Source: an uncultured Bacilli bacterium (lineage in GTDB: Bacteria; Bacillota_I; Bacilli_A; RF39; UBA660). From it: a DNA stretch of 10,828 nt. Each line of letters opens with the position of its first letter. Positions within the stretch are counted from its first letter, which is position 1. Below are positions 6,547-10,828 of the stretch, piece after piece. Both the position numbers and the translations under genes were made by a program. The DNA lies in NCBI GenBank assembly GCA_910580135.1, contig CAJTXC010000045.1, positions 1 through 10,828 on the forward strand, in the 5' to 3' direction. The notes under the pieces are model-generated. The model did not search any database and was not told the origin of the DNA. It worked only from the letters and a program-made list of their open reading frames with translations.

Positions 6547-7098
6547 TTAATAAATCCTTTCTATCTTTTTATTTTTTAAATCAAGTTTATGAACTGATGC
6601 ATGAGTAACATCAAAACTATCTTTATACATATCTGGCTTTTTATCATTTAATAAATAATAAATCATATTAATTACACCACGATGTGTTACTAATAAATCA
6701 CTATCCCACCTGTCAATGATTAATAGTAATTTTTCAATTCTGAAATATAAATCTATTAATGATTCTCCATTTGGATAAGTATCATATATTTTTGTATTTC
6801 CTAAAAAGTAATCATTAGGATTAAGTGAGCTTTTTAAAAGTCCATTGTAATCTCCCTTATTTTGTTCTCTTAATAGTTTTGTATAAATAATAGGTTTATT
6901 TAAATTTTTATTTATTATCTCCGATGTATCTTTAGCTCTTTTTACATCACTTGAAATTATTTCTTGAAACTCTATATTGTTTTCAACAAAATTCCTTGTT
7001 TTTTCTACGCTTATTATTCCTTCTTCGGTTAAAGAGACATCACTATAACCACCTATTCTTGATTCATCATCAAGTCCATGTCTTAACAGATATATCAT
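6547..7098 (-). CDS. Histidine phosphatase superfamily protein (phosphoglycerate-mutase-like)
   Basis: A 183-residue branch-1 histidine phosphatase. The catalytic motif LLRHG has R6-H7-G8, with H7 the phospho-acceptor. R54 lies in SSDVKRAKDTSEI, the usual SSxLxRAxxTA block; the acidic residue E78 is in REQNKGDYNG; the second histidine is H139 in LVTHRG. The family covers small-molecule phosphatases (alpha-ribazole phosphate, phosphosugars, nucleotides) and mutases, and the substrate cannot be read from the sequence. It is the first gene of a four-gene operon behind an NrtR-type operator. The Shine-Dalgarno AAAGGAGG before ATG 7098 is near-perfect. The next gene starts 1 nt after its stop. Confidence 0.92.
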   Translation of the reverse strand: MIYLLRHGLDDESRIGGYSDVSLTEEGIISVEKTRNFVENNIEFQEIISSDVKRAKDTSEIINKNLNKPIIYTKLLREQNKGDYNGLLKSSLNPNDYFLGNTKIYDTYPNGESLIDLYFRIEKLLLIIDRWDSDLLVTHRGVINMIYYLLNDKKPDMYKDSFDVTHASVHKLDLKNKKIERIY

Positions 7099-7111
7099 CT
7101 TTCCTCCTTTT

Positions 7112-7126
7112 GTGTATTTTATACAC
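7112..7126. promoter_or_regulatory. Operator C: GTGTA-N5-TACAC at the phosphatase operon promoter
   Basis: Plus-strand GTGTATTTTATACAC is a perfect inverted repeat around a 3-bp centre. It lies directly downstream of the TATAAT at 7133-7128, covering the expected transcription start (about 7121) and ending just before the Shine-Dalgarno, a standard place for a repressor. The same GTGTA-N5-TACAC pattern occurs in the nrtR promoter (7875-7889). Confidence 0.7.
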
Positions 7127-7127
7127 T

Positions 7128-7158
7128 ATTATATTCTTTAAAAAACATATTTTTTCAA
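7128..7158 (-). promoter_or_regulatory. Promoter of the phosphatase operon
   Basis: The -10 TATAAT (7133-7128) is perfect. The best -35 is TTGAAA (7158-7153), but the spacer is 19 bp, longer than usual, so the core promoter is probably weak or activator-assisted. The -35 falls in the loop of the nrtR terminator. Confidence 0.55.
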
Positions 7159-7168
7159 AATACGTTTT
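7140..7168 (-). terminator. Intrinsic terminator of nrtR
   Basis: On the minus strand AAAACGTATTT (7168-7158) pairs with AAATATGTTTT (7152-7142): 11 bp with one G-U, a 5-nt loop TGAAA, and a run of six T (7145-7140). The first bases of the stem belong to the nrtR TAA stop codon (7169-7167). Confidence 0.7.
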
Positions 7169-7847
7169 AAAAGACTTTTTTATTTTTGATTTCTTTTTTA
7201 AATCTATATAACTTAGCAGGTCTTTTACCATTTAGATTGATTTCTTTATTAGTATCTTCAACAATATTAAGACTTAATATTTTCTTTCTGAAATTTCTTC
7301 TATCAAACTCTTTATTAAGGATACTTTCATATAATTTTTGTAATTCTGGCATAGTAAATTCTACTGGTAATAATGCTTTTAAAATATTACTTTGCACAAT
7401 TAATTCTCTTAATTTTTCTATTGCTTTTGAAAGAATTTCGTTATGCGTAAAAGCTAATTCAGGAATATTTTTTATATCAAACCATTCTACATCTTTAGTA
7501 TTTCTACTTTTTTTTAAGATATTAGTATGTTTACAATCAATTATTCCTAAATAAGTTATTGCAACCATTCTCATGTTTATCGTAGGTGTTTTATCTTTTT
7601 CATCAAACACACCAAATTGATAAATATCCAAATCATTAATGCCCGTTTTTTCTTTTATTTCTCTTCTAGTACCATTTTCAAGTGTTTCATTATTATATAA
7701 AGCACCACCAACTAGGGCCCACATATCTTTATAAGGCTCATTTTTTCTTCTAACTAAAAGTACTTTAGCTCGTCCTTCATCTACTGTAAATATAGCGTTT
7801 ATGACATGAATACCCTGATTTTTATATAATTCATTTTCTACTCTCAT
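7167..7847 (-). CDS. nrtR: NrtR-type transcriptional regulator (Nudix domain plus winged helix)
   Basis: A 226-residue regulator of the NrtR family, known in other bacteria to repress NAD-metabolism genes and to respond to ADP-ribose or related nucleotides. Residues 10-145 are the Nudix domain; the Nudix box runs from G48 with E54, R62-E63, E66, K67 and G69. The canonical EE pair is E-K, so hydrolysis may be weak or lost. Residues 154-218 match the NrtR winged helix, with LLPVEFTMPELQKLYESIL, then DRRNFRKKI and RPAKLYRF. A GTG at 7856 would add three residues, but it lies inside the Shine-Dalgarno AAGGTG, which is 6 nt from ATG 7847, so 7847 is preferred. The gene has its own consensus promoter with an operator in the spacer, suggesting autoregulation, and is likely to control the operon downstream. 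Confidence 0.9.
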   Translation of the reverse strand: MRVENELYKNQGIHVINAIFTVDEGRAKVLLVRRKNEPYKDMWALVGGALYNNETLENGTRREIKEKTGINDLDIYQFGVFDEKDKTPTINMRMVAITYLGIIDCKHTNILKKSRNTKDVEWFDIKNIPELAFTHNEILSKAIEKLRELIVQSNILKALLPVEFTMPELQKLYESILNKEFDRRNFRKKILSLNIVEDTNKEINLNGKRPAKLYRFKKEIKNKKVF

Positions 7848-7853
7848 ATAAAT

Positions 7854-7859
7854 CACCTT
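7854..7859 (-). promoter_or_regulatory. Shine-Dalgarno that decides the nrtR start
   Basis: AAGGTG with a 6-nt spacer to ATG 7847. The alternative GTG start (7856-7854) is part of this ribosome binding site, and no other Shine-Dalgarno precedes that GTG. Confidence 0.75.
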
Positions 7860-7867
7860 ACACTTAC

Positions 7868-7896
7868 ATTATATGTGTATCGATTACACTTGTCAA
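7868..7896 (-). promoter_or_regulatory. Consensus SigA-type promoter of nrtR
   Basis: TTGACA (7896-7891), a 17-bp spacer and TATAAT (7873-7868) on the minus strand. Transcription should start near 7861, leaving a leader of about 14 nt before ATG 7847. The spacer is almost completely filled by operator A. Confidence 0.88.
7875..7889. promoter_or_regulatory. Operator A: GTGTA-N5-TACAC in the nrtR promoter spacer
   Basis: Plus-strand GTGTATCGATTACAC has matching outer GTGTA and TACAC half-sites. It occupies 15 of the 17 bp between the -35 and -10, so a bound protein would block RNA polymerase. It has the same half-sites and spacing as operator C. Confidence 0.7.
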
Positions 7897-7904
7897 CACT
7901 TTAT

Positions 7905-7919
7905 GTGTACTTTTTACAT
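7905..7919. promoter_or_regulatory. Operator B: near-copy GTGTA-N5-TACAT upstream of the nrtR -35
   Basis: Plus-strand GTGTACTTTTTACAT differs from the operator pattern at one half-site base. It starts exactly 30 bp from operator A, about three helical turns. It overlaps the stop codon of the upstream gene (7914-7916). Two sites on the same face would allow cooperative binding. Confidence 0.5.
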
Positions 7920-8375
7920 TTTTATGCAAGTTTCGTTATATTTAATATATTCTTCTAAGTATTTATTAAAATAAGTTTTAAGTACACCATATATATTATC
8001 ATCCACGTGTCTATGATTTTCTCCAATCATTTTTAACTCTTTATTAGTTAAAATAAAGTATTTTTTCAAATTTCGTTTCCCATTAATGTCATATATTTCA
8101 TTATTAATAAGTATAAATATATGTGATATATGAGCATAATTTTTGTCTGCTACAATAAACTTAGCATTTTTATATACACTTTTAAGCATTCTTGCAAAGT
8201 AAAAGCAATAACCATTATTAAAAACATAATCCATATTAAAATATAAAAAATCATCAGTTATTTTATCTTTATAATAATCTTTTGTACTTAAATAAGCCTT
8301 TTTTATAAGTTCTATAACTGCATCTACGTTTTCTTCTAGAAAAATACTTGTATCATAATCTTCGTAATAACTCAT
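7914..8375 (-). CDS. Small predicted papain-like/transglutaminase-like protein, paralogue B
   Basis: A 153-residue soluble protein and paralogue of the one at 2026-2436. GYC (C57) is followed by AK at 71-72, and H85 leads into LINNEIYDINGK with D96. From the H to the GK the two proteins align without a gap; between Cys and His this one has four more residues. Cys, His and Asp in this order suggest a cysteine-dependent hydrolase or transferase fold, inferred only. The N-terminal 55 residues and the C-terminal helix (LKTYFNKYLEEYIKY) are not shared. The Shine-Dalgarno AGAGGG is 5 nt from ATG 8375. The gene lies after the serS terminator, so it is probably its own unit; a weak promoter (TTGCTT, 17 bp, TAATAT) would have its -35 in that terminator hairpin. 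Confidence 0.82.
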   Translation of the reverse strand: MSYYEDYDTSIFLEENVDAVIELIKKAYLSTKDYYKDKITDDFLYFNMDYVFNNGYCFYFARMLKSVYKNAKFIVADKNYAHISHIFILINNEIYDINGKRNLKKYFILTNKELKMIGENHRHVDDNIYGVLKTYFNKYLEEYIKYNETCIKM

Positions 8376-8412
8376 AATATCCCTCTTTTATAGTTTAGTA
8401 TATTATCACAAA

Positions 8413-8440
8413 GAAAAAAAAGAAGCAAATTACTTCTTTT
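8413..8440 (-). terminator. Intrinsic terminator of the serS operon with the stop codon in its loop
   Basis: On the minus strand AAAAGAAG (8440-8433) pairs perfectly with CTTCTTTT (8425-8418). The 7-nt loop TAATTTG begins with the serS stop codon TAA (8432-8430), and an eight-T run (8421-8414) completes it. The last two lysine codons of SerRS form the 5' arm. Confidence 0.85.
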
Positions 8441-9716
8441 CGATTTTTTCTTTTCCACCCATATATGGTCTTAAAGCTTCTGGTATTAACACACTACCAT
8501 CCTCTTGTAAATTGTTTTCTAAAAACGCAATTAACATTCTAGGTGGTGCGATAACTGTATTGTTTAGTGTATGAGCAAACGATTTTGTTCCATCTTCTTT
8601 TTTGTAACGAATACCAAGTCTTCTTGCTTGTGCATCAGTTAAGTTAGAACAAGAACATACTTCGAAATATGCTTGTTGTCTTGGACTCCATGCTTCAATA
8701 TCACATGATCTATATTTTAAATCTGCCAAATCACCAGAACAACAAACTAGTTTTCTAACTGGAATATCTAATGTTCTAAATAATTCTACTGAGTAATTCC
8801 ACATCTTATTATACCAATCTTCACTATCTTCTGGTTTACATACTACTACCATTTCTTGTTTTTCAAATTGGTGAATTCTATATATACCACGTTCTTCTAT
8901 TCCGTGAGCACCTACTTCTTTTCTAAAGCATGGAGAATATGATGTCATGGTAATTGGAAGTTCACTTTCATCTAATAATTCGCCTTTAAATTTAGCTATC
9001 ATAGAGTGTTCTGAAGTTCCTATCAAGTATAAATCTTCTCCTTCTATTTTGTACATCATGTTTTCTTTTTCTTCAAAAGACATAACACCATCTACGGCAT
9101 CAGAACGAATCATATATGGTGGAATACAATAAGTAAATCCTTTATCAATCATAAAATCTCTAGCATAAGCAAGAACTGCTGAATGAAGTCTTGCAATGTC
9201 ACCCATTAAATAGTAGAATCCATTTCCACTAACACGTCCTGCTGCATCTTTATCAATACCATTAAATGATGCCATAATGTCTGAATGATATGGAATTTCA
9301 TATTCCGGAACAATAGGTTCTCCAAATCTTTGCTCTTCAACGTTTTTAGAATCATCTTCTCCGATTGGAACATCATCTGCGATTATGTTTGGTATAGCCA
9401 CCATTCTTTCTTTTATAGCTTTTTCTAATTCAACTTCCTTTGTTTCTAATTTGGGAATTCTAACTTTAATATTTGAAACTTCTTCTTTAATTTTATTTGC
9501 TTCATCAATTTTCTTATCACGCATTAAGTTTCCTATTTCCTTACTTAATGCATTTACTTTGCTTCTCGCTTCATCTGCTTCGGTTTTAGTTTTACGATAC
9601 TCTATATCCATATCATAAACTTCATCTACCATTGGTAATTTGTTATCTTGAAATTTCTTTTTAATATTTTCCTTTACTAATTCTTTGTTTTCTCTTATTA
9701 ATTTAATATCTATCAT
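8430..9716 (-). CDS. serS: Serine--tRNA ligase (SerRS)
   Basis: Class II aminoacyl-tRNA synthetase charging tRNA-Ser in the cytoplasm; 428 residues is the usual length. Residues 1-110 form the N-terminal domain with the long tRNA-binding coiled coil (about 35-105). The catalytic core shows TSEH (234-237), motif 2 with FRKE (264-267) and HGIEERGIYRIHQFEKQE after it, the CDIEAW block at 338-343, and motif 3 with R393 (APPRML) ending in LENN and the IPEALRPYMGGKEKI tail. The common bacterial SerRS reads TAE and GLAVGR at the motif 1/3 positions, so this belongs to a variant subgroup. The Shine-Dalgarno AGGAGG overlaps the stop of the DUF1653 gene. It is the last gene of the operon led by a Ser-specifying T-box. 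Confidence 0.97.
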   Translation of the reverse strand: MIDIKLIRENKELVKENIKKKFQDNKLPMVDEVYDMDIEYRKTKTEADEARSKVNALSKEIGNLMRDKKIDEANKIKEEVSNIKVRIPKLETKEVELEKAIKERMVAIPNIIADDVPIGEDDSKNVEEQRFGEPIVPEYEIPYHSDIMASFNGIDKDAAGRVSGNGFYYLMGDIARLHSAVLAYARDFMIDKGFTYCIPPYMIRSDAVDGVMSFEEKENMMYKIEGEDLYLIGTSEHSMIAKFKGELLDESELPITMTSYSPCFRKEVGAHGIEERGIYRIHQFEKQEMVVVCKPEDSEDWYNKMWNYSVELFRTLDIPVRKLVCCSGDLADLKYRSCDIEAWSPRQQAYFEVCSCSNLTDAQARRLGIRYKKEDGTKSFAHTLNNTVIAPPRMLIAFLENNLQEDGSVLIPEALRPYMGGKEKIEKK

Positions 9717-9726
9717 ATTAATCCTC

Positions 9727-9966
9727 CTATTTCTTTGGTATTATAACTTCTTCAAATCTATATTTTTGTTCTACATCAGGATATTTTTCATGGTCTACTT
9801 CCGATAAAAACATATCTATCGGTCTTGCACAGCAAGTACAATCACCATATAAATGTCTATATATTACTAATGTTTCACCAGTCTCTGAGTGCATTGCTAA
9901 ATCCTCTACCAAATATAAATCTCCTTTAAAGTGTTTATAAATACTTTTCAGTTTTATTTGTCTCAT
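9727..9966 (-). CDS. DUF1653 domain protein
   Basis: A 79-residue single-domain protein matching the DUF1653 pattern: YKHFKGDLYLVEDLAMHSET near the start, then LVIYRHLY, then RPIDMF, ending in an RFEEV strand. The family is a small beta-barrel-like fold of unknown function that occurs alone or attached to other domains. Cys-rich CTCC before ARPIDMF is a local variation, as many relatives have an aromatic here. Its ATG overlaps the acetyltransferase stop codon (ATGA, 4 nt), and its own stop overlaps the serS Shine-Dalgarno, so the three genes are translated from one message. Shine-Dalgarno GGAAGG lies in the end of the acetyltransferase gene. Confidence 0.9.
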   Translation of the reverse strand: MRQIKLKSIYKHFKGDLYLVEDLAMHSETGETLVIYRHLYGDCTCCARPIDMFLSEVDHEKYPDVEQKYRFEEVIIPKK

Positions 9967-10400
9967 TTAACTGTACCTTCCTTTTCTCTAGTGTTTTTAA
10001 TTATATACATGTTAGCATATTTATATTTTCCATGCTCACTAATAATATAACTTTTTGGTATTTCTACTACTTGATAAAATGTAGCTCCCGCACCAACAGC
10101 AGTTTTAATTGATGCAATATTATTGGGTAAAATAGATATGTATAAATCTTCATCATCAAGCTCAGATATATTTCTAGCTAATATCTTTAAAGCTTTCTTA
10201 GCATAATTCTTACCACGGTACTCTTCATATATTTTATATGATATATTTCCTGCAGTAGGATCTATCCAGTAATAATATTTAATATAACCAACCGTTTCTA
10301 AAGTTTCGTTTAAAATTATTTCAAAATATTCTTCTTCACCCTCATGCCATTCAGGCCTTAAAAGTGATATTTCATCATCTTTTGCTAACACATATCCCAT
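9963..10400 (-). CDS. GNAT family N-acetyltransferase
   Basis: A 145-residue GNAT protein expected to move an acetyl group from acetyl-CoA to an amine; the substrate is unknown. The acetyl-CoA loop is YRGKNYAKKALKIL (R-x-x-G-x-x-A type) around residues 61-74, preceded by strand NISYKIYEEY, with NNIASIKTAVGAGATFY as the later helix of the fold. The frame extends upstream to 10475, but that extension (MDGTVVNITPTI onward) is the T-box antiterminator in translation and has no ribosome binding site. ATG 10400 has GGTGGTGA 4 nt upstream and is the better start. It is first in the operon with the DUF1653 gene and serS, so its level should follow tRNA-Ser charging. Acetylation of serine, seryl products or a ribosomal protein is conceivable but unproven. 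Confidence 0.88.
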   Translation of the reverse strand: MGYVLAKDDEISLLRPEWHEGEEEYFEIILNETLETVGYIKYYYWIDPTAGNISYKIYEEYRGKNYAKKALKILARNISELDDEDLYISILPNNIASIKTAVGAGATFYQVVEIPKSYIISEHGKYKYANMYIIKNTREKEGTVK

Positions 10401-10404
10401 TTTT

Positions 10405-10412
10405 TCACCACC
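10405..10412 (-). promoter_or_regulatory. Shine-Dalgarno that decides the acetyltransferase start
   Basis: GGTGGTGA on the minus strand, just before ATG 10400. Its GTGA could pair with TCAC of the T-box antiterminator 3' arm (10453-10450) with one further G-U, so translation might also be affected by the leader structure. Confidence 0.65.
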
Positions 10413-10414
10413 AT

Positions 10415-10632
10415 GATAAAAAATAAAAAGAATAAACCTAATTGTTGGAGTGATATTAACCACGGTGCCATCCAAGCTTATTCTTAATTAGTATAACGGT
10501 TTTAGCCGCGAATGTTTTCATTCGTCTTAGAAGTAGATTCACTAAATAATTAATATTATCTTACACCAAACGATAACTCTCTTTAAATAATTAATTTTAG
10601 TTACTAGTCTTCGTCATCAATTTAAATATAAC
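10415..10632 (-). promoter_or_regulatory. Serine-specific T-box leader (riboswitch) of the acetyltransferase-DUF1653-serS operon
   Basis: T-box RNAs sense uncharged tRNA. Stem I is visible: GAAG with the AGTA-side loop (about 10612-10602), an AT-rich arm pairing ACTAAA with TTTAGT, then the conserved AGAGAG and TGGTG elements in the distal part (10581-10563). The specifier loop reads GAA-TCT-A (10540-10534), so the codon is UCU, serine, matching serS downstream. A hairpin CGAATG-AAAA-CATTCG (10525-10510) is a likely stem III. The T-box bulge is TGGCACC (10470-10464); the base after TGG is C, which pairs with discriminator G73 typical of bacterial tRNA-Ser. No peptide needs to be made from this leader. 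Confidence 0.9.
10420..10485 (-). terminator. Antiterminator and competing terminator of the T-box
   Basis: Antiterminator (10475-10445): TTGGA pairs with TCCAA and GTG with CAC around the TGGCACC bulge. Candidate terminator: AAGAATAAGCTTG (10485-10473) pairs with TAGGTTTATTCTT (10440-10428), 13 bp with three G-U, followed by a T-rich run to 10418. The two structures share bases 10475-10473, so they exclude one another there. The large loop makes this terminator less certain than the antiterminator. Confidence 0.6.
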
Positions 10633-10637
10633 TATAT

Positions 10638-10664
10638 ATTATAATATTTATTAATTATTGTCAA
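10638..10664 (-). promoter_or_regulatory. Promoter of the T-box/serS operon
   Basis: TTGACA (10664-10659) and TATAAT (10643-10638) are both perfect but only 15 bp apart; a TAATAT two bases further gives 17 bp with a poorer -10. The -35 lies within the last codons of the nuclease gene. The start would be near 10631, matching the beginning of the T-box fold. Confidence 0.65.
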
Positions 10665-10828
10665 TTTTATTTAGTATTTCCTCGTGAGATAAACCTGTAC
10701 TTTTTTCTATTATATCAATTGATACACCAGATGATAATAAATTTTTAGCAATTTCTATTTGTTTATTTTTTTCTCCTTCTTTTATTCCTTTTTCAATACC
10801 AGATTCAAGTCCCTGCTCAAGTCCTTGT
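10651..10828 (-). CDS. C-terminal end of an Rpn/PD-(D/E)XK nuclease family transposase-like protein (partial)
   Basis: The frame enters from the right edge and ends at TAA 10653-10651; 58 residues are visible. It begins with a repeated Q-G-L-E / S-G-I-E / K-G-I-K series and continues KNKQIEIAKNLLSSGVSID, then IIEKSTGLSHEEILNKI. A short G-[LI]-[EK] repeat followed by a helix with AKNLL and a small helix-turn-helix-like end (D-I-I-E-K-S-T-G-L-S-x-E-E-I) is the usual C-terminus of the Rpn/COG5464 family (recombination-promoting nuclease or putative transposase). The catalytic domain is outside the window, so activity cannot be judged. No terminator is visible before the T-box promoter that overlaps its end. 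Confidence 0.8.
   Translation of the reverse strand, partial: QGLEQGLESGIEKGIKEGEKNKQIEIAKNLLSSGVSIDIIEKSTGLSHEEILNKIDNN

Noticed and set aside
6135..7554. Plus-strand open frames of 70-120 codons opposite the zinc-ribbon, phosphatase and nrtR genes
   Set aside because: They lie wholly or mostly opposite well-supported minus-strand genes, lack ribosome binding sites and give low-complexity F/L/I-rich translations.
7167..7856. nrtR starting at GTG 7856
   Set aside because: The GTG is inside the AAGGTG Shine-Dalgarno for ATG 7847.
8947..9618. Plus-strand open frames inside serS
   Set aside because: Shadows of the conserved SerRS coding frame.
9963..10475. Acetyltransferase starting at 10475
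   Set aside because: The extra 25 codons coincide with the T-box antiterminator and leader and have no Shine-Dalgarno; 10400 has a good one.
1..10828. CRISPR array, tRNA or rRNA genes, insertion-sequence ends
   Set aside because: No regularly spaced repeats, cloverleaf-like or rRNA-like stretches, or paired terminal inverted repeats with target duplications were seen. The Rpn-type fragment alone does not define a mobile element.
657..10828. Mollicute code with TGA read as Trp
   Set aside because: Trp is encoded by TGG (for example in MurD SWDQY), and TGA ends murD and the acetyltransferase gene at sensible positions.

Overview
The window is about 25-30% G+C by eye. All supported genes lie on the minus strand, so transcription runs from high to low coordinates. 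TGG encodes Trp, and TGA is a true stop (murD and the acetyltransferase gene), so the standard bacterial code applies. Shine-Dalgarno sites, SigA-type promoters (TTGACA/TATAAT), a T-box leader, small intergenic gaps and the protein types point to a low-G+C Firmicutes chromosome. An uncultured gut-type Bacillus/Erysipelotrichia-like or RF39-like lineage is my guess; the species cannot be named from this sequence.

Layout in the direction of transcription. (1) 10828-10651: C-terminal end of an Rpn/PD-(D/E)XK-type nuclease gene. (2) 10664-8413: a serine T-box operon. A promoter overlapping the nuclease gene end drives a T-box leader with a UCU (Ser) specifier. The leader is followed by a GNAT acetyltransferase, a DUF1653 protein and serS, and the operon closes with an intrinsic terminator whose loop contains the serS stop codon. 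(3) 8375-7914: a small predicted papain-like/transglutaminase-like protein. (4) 7896-7140: an NrtR-type Nudix/winged-helix regulator with its own consensus promoter and terminator. (5) 7158-3906: an operon of histidine phosphatase, coiled-coil zinc-ribbon protein, NadR-like P-loop/CYTH fusion, an unrecognised coiled-coil protein and a 3' remnant of a probable thymidine kinase gene, closed by a strong hairpin. (6) 3868-2507: a membrane-anchored GH3 beta-N-acetylhexosaminidase (NagZ-like). (7) 2470-657: a second papain-like paralogue behind a hairpin that holds its ribosome binding site, then murD. (8) 656-1: a consensus promoter and a partial gene, possibly two degenerate sigma-region-2-like units, running off the left edge through a perfect 32-bp palindrome.

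The main regulatory result is a 15-bp palindrome GTGTA-N5-TACAC. One copy sits in the -35/-10 spacer of the nrtR promoter, one lies just downstream of the -10 of the phosphatase operon, and a one-mismatch copy lies 30 bp from the first. This suggests that the NrtR-like protein controls itself and the neighbouring four-gene operon, linking that otherwise uncharacterised set to NAD/ADP-ribose or another nucleotide signal. The second theme is compaction: several terminators start inside a stop codon, and some carry the next promoter's -35 in their loop. Two likely start-codon corrections are made: nrtR at 7847 and the acetyltransferase at 10400.
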